From the NCBI GenBank assembly GCA_016706685.1, contig JADJJE010000056.1, positions 62,001-126,000 on the forward strand: a DNA stretch of 64,000 bases. The letters are read 5' to 3'. Positions within the stretch are counted from its first letter, which is position 1. Each line of letters opens with the position of its first letter. This DNA is from Sandaracinaceae bacterium (GTDB lineage: Bacteria; Myxococcota_A; Polyangia; Polyangiales; Houyiibacteriaceae). The notes beneath the pieces were generated by a model, which saw only the letters and a program-made list of their open reading frames with translations, ran no database searches and was not told the DNA's origin. Positions 55,899 to 64,000 of the stretch are shown here, in pieces. Made by a program: the position numbers and the translations under genes.

Positions 55899-57442
55899 GA
55901 CTCGGACTCCGGCGAGGCGCTCGCGAGGCGGTCGGCGAGGGCGAAGATCTGCTCGGGCACGGCGCGCGAGCTGTAGAGATGCACCACCTTGCCCTGCCCG
56001 AAGGTGAGGTGCTCGAGCACGTAGCGCTCGATGGTGCCGCGCGGCATCACGCGCAACACCGGCGGCCGCATGATGGCGTCTCCGCGGCGGCTGGTCTGGT
56101 ACATCTTGTTCCCGGCGGCCAAGCGGGCGTCCACCTTGGCCACGAAGCGCTGCGCGTCGAAGCCGGCCGGCGCAGGGGTACCGAGCTCGATGGCGTATTC
56201 GTGCGTGAGCAGTTGCTGTGTGGAGGGCGCCGTGGGGCACACCAGGAATTGGTGGATGACCAAGCCTTCGTCCGCGGCGCACCCCATGAGGGCCGCGCGC
56301 ACGTCGGTCAGCGCGAGACGCTCCACGCCGATGTTGATCTCCTCGCGGTCACGGCCGGCGAAGCGAATCACGTACGGGTCGCGCGAGAGCACCTCCACAC
56401 GGTCGCCCAGCTTGTAGGCGAAGATGCCGCCGGGCCCGGTGACCACGATGTCGTAGAGGCCGCCCACCTCGAGGTCGGACACCCCGACGCGCACTCCCGC
56501 CGGCCCGCCCACGGGCTCGAACTCGTGGTAGCCGGTGAGCAGGTCCAGCAGCAGCCCGGGCTCGCCGACGCGGTGCTGGTAGGCCACGGGCGCCTCGGTG
56601 GACGAGTACACCTCGAAGAAGGCCACGCCCTCCCCCAGCAGCTCGCGCAGCCGCGCCTCCCACATGGTGAGCGTGGAGCCGCTGTAGGCGTAGACGCGCA
56701 GGTTGGGCCACACGTCCTTGGCGCAACGCACTTCGCGCCCGCGCGCACGCGCCGTGCTGAGCAGCTGCTCCAGCAGGGGCACCACCGAGTTGGGCACGCC
56801 GGTGAGCACCCGGATGTCGAGGTCGATGGCCTCGTCCACCATCGCGCGGATCTTGTCGCCCCAGGCCGGGATCTCGAGCACGGCGCGCGTGGGCCGCACC
56901 AGCTGCCGCGCGAAGCGGGGCGCCTTCAGCGTGGCGAGGCCGCTGCCGTAGCCGATGGTGATGCCGCTGGGCGTGACCTCGCGGATGGGCGGCCCGCTGG
57001 TGACCAGGATGTTCTTGGCCAGCAGCGTCGCGTCGTTCAGCGCGTGGAAGGCGTGAAAGAAGGCGTGGTTGGTGAACAACCGAAAGTTGGCGAACTGCTC
57101 GTCCGGAAATGGGATGAACTTGTCCACGCCACTGGTGCCGGAGCTGAGGCCCATGAACTCGAGGCGCTTCGGGTGCACCATCCCCGGGCGGTTGTGCTCC
57201 TTCGCAGCGTTCCATCGCGGGACGTAGTCAGCCGGCAGCTGCGTGCGCACCACCCTCCGAAACGACGCCACGTCGTGCACGCTCGAGAGCCCCAGCTCGC
57301 GGCCCAAGTCCGTGTCGCGGTAGCGGGCCACGATGCGCGCGAGCAGCTTGGCCTGTTGTTGCTCGGCGTTCGCGTGCGCGCGCTGCTGGGTGCGCTCGAG
57401 GTGCTGGGCCACCTGGCGGATGACGAAGGGCGGCGGCCTCAT
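55895..57442 (-). CDS. GH3-family acyl-acid amido synthetase
   Basis: This 515-residue protein matches the GH3 family (PF03321), plant enzymes that adenylate a carboxylic acid and conjugate it to an amino acid. Motifs seen are FMGLSSGTSGVDKFIP (P-loop), FFEVYSSTEAPVAY and YKLGDRVEVLSRDP. Bacterial GH3 proteins are uncommon and largely uncharacterised. Its ATG overlaps the stop of the acyltransferase, and its stop overlaps the methyltransferase start. Confidence 0.88.
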   Translation of the reverse strand: MRPPPFVIRQVAQHLERTQQRAHANAEQQQAKLLARIVARYRDTDLGRELGLSSVHDVASFRRVVRTQLPADYVPRWNAAKEHNRPGMVHPKRLEFMGLSSGTSGVDKFIPFPDEQFANFRLFTNHAFFHAFHALNDATLLAKNILVTSGPPIREVTPSGITIGYGSGLATLKAPRFARQLVRPTRAVLEIPAWGDKIRAMVDEAIDLDIRVLTGVPNSVVPLLEQLLSTARARGREVRCAKDVWPNLRVYAYSGSTLTMWEARLRELLGEGVAFFEVYSSTEAPVAYQHRVGEPGLLLDLLTGYHEFEPVGGPAGVRVGVSDLEVGGLYDIVVTGPGGIFAYKLGDRVEVLSRDPYVIRFAGRDREEINIGVERLALTDVRAALMGCAADEGLVIHQFLVCPTAPSTQQLLTHEYAIELGTPAPAGFDAQRFVAKVDARLAAGNKMYQTSRRGDAIMRPPVLRVMPRGTIERYVLEHLTFGQGKVVHLYSSRAVPEQIFALADRLASASPESES

Positions 57443-58251
57443 ACCCGCTTCTCCCGCTCACTGGCCAGCCCGACACGCACCGCGGGTGAGCCCTCCCAGC
57501 GCTCTCCGGCGGGGATGTCGCACGTGACCACGGACCGCCGAGCGATGACGGCGCCCGCGCCGATGCGGACGTTGCTCTTCACGAACACCTCGGCGCCCAG
57601 CACCGCGCCGGGCTCCATCGACACGCCCATGGAGAGCGTGCAGCGATAACCCACCACCGCCCCGTCGCCCACGCTGACGCCCGGCCCGATGGACGTGTGC
57701 GCGCCAATGAGCACCCGCTCGCCGATGTCCACCGCAGCCTGATGATGCGTCTTGCCGTCCACGTTCACGTGGCACGAGAGCGAGGCGCCGATGCCCACGA
57801 CGCTGCCCTTGCCGACGCGGATGAGCTCCACCTGGCGCAGCACCACGCCCGTGCCCAGCACCACCGACGGGTGCAGCTTCATGCCCATGCCGCGGTAGTA
57901 GAGGAAGCGCAGCCAGAACAGGAAGTGCACTTGATCATGAAACGGAGACGCGATGAAGATGCCTTGGAAGACCGAGTTGAGGCCCCACGCCAGGAAGCCG
58001 CGCGTGGCCCCCACCTGGCTGCTCCCCACCTGCAAGCGCGGCTGCACCAGGTTCTTGAGCAGCACCAAGGACACCACGAACGTGTGCAGGAACGTGACGT
58101 AGCCCAAAACGAGAGCGAGGGCCGTCTGCCACACCGCCGCGCCGTCGAGCGCCTGCGCCACGTAGAGCCCGCTAGCCGTGCTCGCCCCGTAGACCAGGAC
58201 GAAGAACAGCCAGTAGAGCCCATCGAAGAGCGTTGGAAGCAGCAAACCCAC
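57439..58251 (-). CDS. Membrane-bound hexapeptide-repeat (LbH) acyltransferase
   Basis: This 270-residue protein begins with two hydrophobic helices (about 1-30 and 50-75), then has a left-handed beta-helix (about 140-260) with hexapeptide strands such as VVLGTGVVL, IGERVLIGAHTSIGPGVSVG and VFVKSNVRIGAGAVI. It resembles acyl/acetyltransferases. The GTG at 58251 was chosen because AGGAG precedes it by 5 bases; an ATG at 58332 would overlap the upstream gene. It may attach an acyl group to the product of this cluster. Confidence 0.82.
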   Translation of the reverse strand: MGLLLPTLFDGLYWLFFVLVYGASTASGLYVAQALDGAAVWQTALALVLGYVTFLHTFVVSLVLLKNLVQPRLQVGSSQVGATRGFLAWGLNSVFQGIFIASPFHDQVHFLFWLRFLYYRGMGMKLHPSVVLGTGVVLRQVELIRVGKGSVVGIGASLSCHVNVDGKTHHQAAVDIGERVLIGAHTSIGPGVSVGDGAVVGYRCTLSMGVSMEPGAVLGAEVFVKSNVRIGAGAVIARRSVVTCDIPAGERWEGSPAVRVGLASEREKRV

Positions 58252-58294
58252 GAGACTCCTGGACGAGGACCGCTCCCATGTAGGTGCGTTCCTT

Positions 58295-59356
58295 CTAGCT
58301 GACCACCCCGCCCGAGCAGCGGGCGATGCCATCTACGATGCCCAGCATACTGCGCAGCTCACGGCCCGCGTCCATCAACGCGAAGCGAGAGCTGCCCGTG
58401 TGGCCGTACATCCCCGTGAGGTGCAGCCGACTGTCGCCGCCCGCCGCCGAGAGGGCCGTGTGCAGCGCGTGCGCTTCGCCGATGGGCACCACGTCGTCGT
58501 CACGCCCGTGTACCACCACGCTTCGGCCCTGATAGCGCGCGATGGACTCGCGCGGATCCATGCAGTCGAACATGTCACCGGATGCCGCGAGCGCGCGCAG
58601 GCCGATGACACCCGTGGGGTCGTCCGCGCCCGTGGCGCGCCGAAAGATGGCACGCGCGGGCCCGCTGAGCTCCGTCTCCACGCGGTCCGAGACCGTGCGC
58701 CAGTGACCGTCCACCTTCATCTCGGCGCGGCCCCAGGTCTGCTCCACGTAGCGCCGCAGCGCGCGCTCGAGCGGCGCGGTGTCGGCGGGCGTGTCGGGCA
58801 TGAAGGGCAGCAGGTTCAAGTACACCACCGGGCGGTTGAGTGGGTCGGCAGGCACCACGCCCCCGCCGCTGGTCAGCGAGAAGCGCACGCATTCGGCGAA
58901 GTCGTGGTAGCCGCCGAAGACCACCCAGCCGCCTACATCGCGCGCCGCGCACACACGTGCTGCGGGCAGCGAACCGGTGGAGATGCTGAACACACCGGGG
59001 CGCAGGCCGCGCGCCGCCGGCAGCTCGGTGAGGGTGTCGTAGGCCGCGATGGCGTCCGGGCCGAGCGCGGCGTTCACGTGCAGCCGCGCGAAGCTCGGCA
59101 GGAACGGGGAGAGCACCAGCACGCCGGACCTGGCCAGCACACGGTTGAAGCGGTCGAGGCGCGGATCGGCAGGGCCCAGGTAGTGCAGCCCGGGCAGCAA
59201 CAGCAGCGCGCCGCGCACGCGCCCGGCGCTCGGCTGGTAGACCCACGCGTCGAACACCTCACGCTTGCCCTGCACGCGCACGCGGCTGCGGCGCACACCC
59301 GCGGGCACCTCGGTGGCCGGCGTCAGCGGCCCGAGCCAACGAGCCAGCGACGCCAT
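58295..59356 (-). CDS. Alpha/beta hydrolase
   Basis: This 353-residue protein has an alpha/beta-hydrolase fold. The nucleophile elbow reads SISTG (Ser in the usual G-x-S-x-G place, first Gly replaced by Ser). The acid is in VVHGRDDDVVP and the catalytic His candidate in GMYGHTG. It could be an esterase or thioesterase. It lies 28 bases after the amidase and 43 bases before the acyltransferase, so it is likely in the same transcript. Confidence 0.8.
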   Translation of the reverse strand: MASLARWLGPLTPATEVPAGVRRSRVRVQGKREVFDAWVYQPSAGRVRGALLLLPGLHYLGPADPRLDRFNRVLARSGVLVLSPFLPSFARLHVNAALGPDAIAAYDTLTELPAARGLRPGVFSISTGSLPAARVCAARDVGGWVVFGGYHDFAECVRFSLTSGGGVVPADPLNRPVVYLNLLPFMPDTPADTAPLERALRRYVEQTWGRAEMKVDGHWRTVSDRVETELSGPARAIFRRATGADDPTGVIGLRALAASGDMFDCMDPRESIARYQGRSVVVHGRDDDVVPIGEAHALHTALSAAGGDSRLHLTGMYGHTGSSRFALMDAGRELRSMLGIVDGIARCSGGVVS

Positions 59357-59384
59357 GATGCCTGCACGCCCCAGCACGCGCCCC

Positions 59385-60902
59385 TCAGCTCGCGAACACC
59401 GGCGGCCGGCGTTGTGCCCACGGGCGCGCCTGCTCGAGCTGCCGCGCCAGCTGAAAGAGCGTCAGCTCGTCGCCGAAACGCCCCGTGAACATGGTGCCGA
59501 TGGGCAGCTCCGCGGCGTTCCAGTGCAGCGGCACGTTCATGGCGGGCTGCCCCGTGAAGTTCTGCACGGGGCAGAACGGCGAGAACGCGAAGATGTCCTT
59601 GGCGGCCTTCTCGATGACGCCCGGAAGACGCAGCGCGCTCTTGATGCCGCGCGTGGCGATGAAGCGCTCGAGGGTGGCCTCGAAGCCCTTCTTGAACATG
59701 GAGCCCACGGCGACGGGGGGCTGCGCCAGCGTGGGCGAGAGCACCACGTCGTAGTCCGCGTACAGCTCCTGCAGGCGCCGGCTCTCGGTGTGGAGGTCCG
59801 AGAGCGCGAGCGAGAAGTCCCCCGCGGTGAAGATGCGCCCCAGCAGCGCGGCCAGCTGCGTGCCCACCTCGAAGTCCTTGCTGCCGGGCTTGCGACCGCG
59901 CTTGCGTTCGGCCTGCACCAGGTCCGCGGCGGTGTTGCCGCCGATGACGGTGAAGAACGCCATGGAGATGCGCTCCACGTCGTGACCGGGCCGCACCTCG
60001 CTCACCTCGTGGCCCAGCGACTCCAGCAGCTTGGCCACGTCGCGCACGGCGGCGTCGCAGTCCGCGTGCACCTGTGCGTGGAACGCGGGTTCCACGTGGA
60101 ACGCGATGCGCAGCGGCCGCCCACCCTTGGGTGCGCGCTCGAGCTCCTCCAGCCAGGAGCCATCGAAGTGCGGCGCGTGATAGGGCGCGAACGGCTCGGG
60201 CCCGTGCGTGGCGTCCAGCATGGCTGCGCTGTCGCGCACCGTGCGGCTGATGACGTGCTCGATGGCGAAGCCGTTCCAGTGCTCACTGGCGTCGGGGCCT
60301 GCGGGGGTGCGGCCGCGGGTGGGCTTGAGCCCAAAGAGACCGCAGCACGCCGCGGGGATGCGGATGGACCCACCGCCATCGCCGCCGCTCGCCATGGGCA
60401 CGATGCCCGCCGCCACCGCCGAGGCCGAGCCGCCGCTGCTGCCGCCCGCGGTGCGATCGAGGTCCCACGGGTTGCGCGTGGGCCCGAACAGCTCGGGCTC
60501 GCTGATGGGCATGAGGCCGAGCTCGGGCGTGTTGGTCTTCGCCACGGTGACGAGGCCCGCCTCCTGGAAGCGCCGGAAGAGCGTGCCCTCGTGGTCCACC
60601 GTGTGCCCCTGCCAGAAGCGCGAGCCCGAGTTGGTGGGCACTCCCGGGATCGTCTGCAGCAGGTCCTTCAGCAGGAACGGCACGCCCGCGAAGGGTGCCC
60701 CCGGGTCGTCATCGGCCACCGTCTGTGCGCGGGTGCGGGCCATGTCGTACATGGTGTAGACCACGGCGTTGATGCGCGGGTTGAGCTGCTCGATGCGCGC
60801 GATGCACGTCTCGACGAGCTCGAGGGAGCTGACTTCGCGCTTGCGGACGAGCTCCGCGAGCCCCAGCGCGTCGTAGTCGGAGTAGGAATCGAAGCCGGAC
60901 AT
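59385..60902 (-). CDS. Amidase signature-family enzyme
   Basis: This 505-residue enzyme has the Ser-cisSer-Lys triad of the amidase family: the Lys in LLKDLLQT, the Gly/Ser-rich block RTAGGSSGGSASAVAAG with both serines, and GSIRIPAACCGLFGLKPTRG. It hydrolyses or transfers amide groups. GatA is unlikely because gatB/gatC are absent. It is the first gene of the minus-strand cluster. The ATG at 60902 was chosen over 60920. Confidence 0.92.
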   Translation of the reverse strand: MSGFDSYSDYDALGLAELVRKREVSSLELVETCIARIEQLNPRINAVVYTMYDMARTRAQTVADDDPGAPFAGVPFLLKDLLQTIPGVPTNSGSRFWQGHTVDHEGTLFRRFQEAGLVTVAKTNTPELGLMPISEPELFGPTRNPWDLDRTAGGSSGGSASAVAAGIVPMASGGDGGGSIRIPAACCGLFGLKPTRGRTPAGPDASEHWNGFAIEHVISRTVRDSAAMLDATHGPEPFAPYHAPHFDGSWLEELERAPKGGRPLRIAFHVEPAFHAQVHADCDAAVRDVAKLLESLGHEVSEVRPGHDVERISMAFFTVIGGNTAADLVQAERKRGRKPGSKDFEVGTQLAALLGRIFTAGDFSLALSDLHTESRRLQELYADYDVVLSPTLAQPPVAVGSMFKKGFEATLERFIATRGIKSALRLPGVIEKAAKDIFAFSPFCPVQNFTGQPAMNVPLHWNAAELPIGTMFTGRFGDELTLFQLARQLEQARPWAQRRPPVFAS

Positions 60903-61191
60903 GGCGGCGAGCTTACCCAAAGACGCTGGCGCTGCGTGGACTCAATCGCGCACGCGAGCTGACAAGCTGTCTGCGCAGCGCGAAGACTTTCTCGCGCACG
61001 GCCTGAAACGATCTCCGTCCTGCGGCATCCAACAACGAGTATACGGAAATAGTGGCATCACCGGTCTTGCGGTGACCCACACGAGCCATATGTTCGACAT
61101 GCTGTGCGCTGCGGCTTTCTGACCAACCTCGGAATAGCCGCCCACTAAGCGCGTTTCTCCTTATATAGACTGCGAATCACAAGGGGTGCCC

Positions 61192-62550
<1,359 letters not shown>

Positions 62551-62582
62551 AGCGTTGGCAACGTTCGCCCCCTCCCACGTAG

Positions 62583-62701
62583 TCGTTGACCTTGACGGCG
62601 ACGGCGACGAGAAACACCTCCGGGCGACTTCAGCCCGGGGTGGCCCGTGGCTCTTGGGTGAAGGGGGTTCCGTCGCCGTCGCCGTCAACGACCAGGTCAA
62701 C
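62583..62701. repeat. Inverted repeat with internal palindrome, probable terminator
   Basis: The left arm, CGTTGACCTTGACGGCGACG (62583-62602, continuing to about 62608), pairs with the right arm (about 62671-62701), which contains GCCGTCGCCGTCAACGACC and GGTCAACG. Between them lies TTCAGCCCGGGGTGGCCC, related to the ends of the 9581-9819 element. It fills the gap between the convergent sigma factor and RlmN-like genes. Confidence 0.65.
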
Positions 62702-62715
62702 GTGGACATGAACGC

Positions 62716-63567
62716 TCACGAAGACGTTCGTTCGCGCCCCCGACGCAGCGTCCCCGCCGCCACCAACGTCCCGCAGCCGCCGTTGGCCTCGATACGCGCC
62801 TGGCTCGACATGCGCACCACCAGCCCGGTGGCGCGCAGCTGCTCGTACGCGCGCTCATAGGCTTCGCGCGTGGCCCCATGCAGGCTGGAGCTCGCCACCG
62901 CGTTGTGCTGGTAGAGATGCACGGCCACGCCGAGCGGACGCGCGAGCGCAGCGAACGCGGCGAGCTCATCGGCCGAGTCGTTCTCGCCCGCAAGCAAGAG
63001 GTACGCGAGCGCCACCTTCTTCCGGCGCTTGCGCGACAGCTTCGGTAGCTCTTCCCCGAGCGTCCCGAAGAGCGCCTCGAGGCTGGGCCCCTTGGGCACC
63101 AAGCGCGCGCGCGTCCCCGGCAACCCCGCGTGCACCGACACGGTGGCCCCGTTGTGCGGCGCGCTCAGGAACTGCACCAAGCGTGGCAAGGGTCCGCCCG
63201 ACGTGGTGAAACTGGCGGGCGTTCCGCGCTCCCTGCACCACCCCAAGAAGGCCAGCACCGCGTCCGGCGCATGCAGCGGCTCGCCCACTCCCGACGCGGT
63301 CACACGTGCGAGCGGCAGACCCAGCGCCTCCACGGCGAGCACCTGCGCACACAGCTCGGGGAGCGTGAGCGCACGCGACAGCCCCTCGGCGCCGGACGCA
63401 CAGAACGGGCAGGCCACCGCGCAGCCCACCTGCGTGGAGACGCACAGCGTGTCGCCGCGATAGAGCACCGCCTCCACGCGGCTCTGGTCGGCCAACGTCA
63501 CCACGAAGCGCCGGTTGAAGTCCGAGCGCGCCACCTCCTCGAGCGTGAGAACGCCCTCGGCGATCAC
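62716..63567 (-). CDS. RlmN-like radical SAM methyltransferase
   Basis: This 283-residue protein has the radical SAM cluster motif CAVACPFCASG (CxxxCxxC), the segment CVSTQVGCAVACPFC typical of RlmN/Cfr, and the second catalytic Cys near the C-terminus (NGGCGTL). RlmN methylates A2503 of 23S rRNA and A37 of some tRNAs. It lacks about 60-100 residues of the usual RlmN N-terminal domain, so it may be a paralogue. The ATG overlaps the Dus stop (ATGA). Confidence 0.82.
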   Translation of the reverse strand: MIAEGVLTLEEVARSDFNRRFVVTLADQSRVEAVLYRGDTLCVSTQVGCAVACPFCASGAEGLSRALTLPELCAQVLAVEALGLPLARVTASGVGEPLHAPDAVLAFLGWCRERGTPASFTTSGGPLPRLVQFLSAPHNGATVSVHAGLPGTRARLVPKGPSLEALFGTLGEELPKLSRKRRKKVALAYLLLAGENDSADELAAFAALARPLGVAVHLYQHNAVASSSLHGATREAYERAYEQLRATGLVVRMSSQARIEANGGCGTLVAAGTLRRGRERTSS

Positions 63568-64000
63568 GCCGCGTGCTCCGAAGCCTGCCCTCGCTCGGCG
63601 CGGCCGCTCTGCTCGAGTCCCAGATGGCCATCCGCGCGCAGGTCCAGCTGCTCACTCGACAGCTCGCCGAGATGCCGGCGCGCCACCTCCAGCAACGCCG
63701 CCACGTCTTGTGCGCGCAACGCCTCGCGCTGGAACGCGAAGTCGTCCGGCACGGCGCGCCCGATGTAGCGCGCGATCTCCTTCAGCCTCCCGATGGGCCG
63801 CCCGTCGAACGCTGCGCCAATGCGGAGGGCGGCCTCTTCGAGGTACGCCACCACGTCATGACCGCTGGGCGCGAAGGGCTCTTGTCCCGCTTCGAGCGCC
63901 GCCGCCTGCGCGAAGATCCACGGGTTGCGCAGCGCGGGCCGGCCCACCATCACGCCGTCGCAGCCCGTCTCGCGACGCATGCGCGCGAAGTCGCTGGCGT
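63564..64000 (-). CDS. tRNA-dihydrouridine synthase, 3' part only
   Basis: The C-terminal ~144 residues of a DusA/B/C-family enzyme run off the right edge. The FMN-phosphate-binding segment CDGVMVGRPALRNPWIF is diagnostic, followed by the helical C-terminal tRNA-binding domain with LKEIARYIGRAVPDD. Dus enzymes reduce uridines in tRNA using FMN. The last residues (GQASEHAA) overlap the RlmN-like start. The 5' part must be read from the adjoining sequence. Confidence 0.9.
   Translation of the reverse strand, partial: ASDFARMRRETGCDGVMVGRPALRNPWIFAQAAALEAGQEPFAPSGHDVVAYLEEAALRIGAAFDGRPIGRLKEIARYIGRAVPDDFAFQREALRAQDVAALLEVARRHLGELSSEQLDLRADGHLGLEQSGRAERGQASEHAA

Noticed and set aside
60901..61122. 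Open frame of 73 codons between the amidase and sigma-factor genes
   Set aside because: It begins inside the opposing amidase start, lacks a ribosome site and has no recognised motif. The region more likely carries the promoters of both flanking genes.

Overview
The window is high-GC DNA with densely packed genes. The gene content suggests a member of the Myxococcota (delta-proteobacteria-like, possibly the Polyangiales/Sandaracinaceae side). The reasons are a Ser/Thr kinase with a PEGA tail, many TPR/HEAT/RCC1 lipoproteins with long Pro/Ala/Thr linkers, a matrixin protease with a MYXO-CTERM-like tail, duplicated ExbB-ExbD-ExbD motor sets, a TatT/TatP TRAP pair and a GH3-family enzyme. No phage, insertion sequence, CRISPR array or rRNA was seen. 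I identify 59 protein genes (two cut by the window edges, one frameshifted), one tRNA-Ala and several inverted-repeat or terminator elements. All calls come from reading the sequence; no database search was run.

Layout. 1-9455: TPR and lipoprotein genes, a serine hydrolase, a BamD-like lipoprotein, a [2Fe-2S] ferredoxin, PhoH, an RCC1-repeat lipoprotein and a CysK-type cysteine synthase. 9456-9931: an imperfect inverted-repeat element between convergent genes. 9932-13048: citrate synthase, a cN-II type 5'-nucleotidase and tRNA-Ala(GGC). 13166-15043: an unusual IPT/PDZ/NuoH-like membrane lipoprotein, followed by a hexamer inverted repeat. 15287-21270: TfoX-like protein, Tat lipoprotein, thioesterase, small exported proteins, a SAP/DUF4912-like protein and RibF.

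21373-30460 is one apparent operon on the minus strand: Ser/Thr kinase, two tandem TonB-dependent receptors with N-terminal TPR domains, and a large lipoprotein. 30639-43291 is mostly envelope and secreted proteins: HEAT-repeat protein, XseB, acidic PilZ-like protein, sulfatase-like lipoprotein, OmpA-family protein, matrixin pair and TatT-TatP. 43390-48528 holds two divergent ExbB-ExbD-ExbD cassettes that could power TonB-type uptake or a gliding/Tol-like motor.

48655-50488 is bipA/typA interrupted by a one-base frameshift. 50703-60902 is a minus-strand block: a receiver-like/LuxR regulator lacking the phospho-acceptor Asp, then (in transcription order from the right) amidase, alpha/beta hydrolase, left-handed beta-helix acyltransferase, GH3-like synthetase, ICMT-like methyltransferase, PaaK-like adenylating enzyme and fatty acyl-AMP ligase. 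Five of these genes are coupled by overlaps or very short gaps, and the block has no PKS/NRPS or carrier protein. It is the best candidate for an undescribed pathway. 61192-64000: a secondary sigma-70 factor, a repeat-bearing convergent gap, an RlmN-like radical SAM enzyme and a partial tRNA-dihydrouridine synthase.
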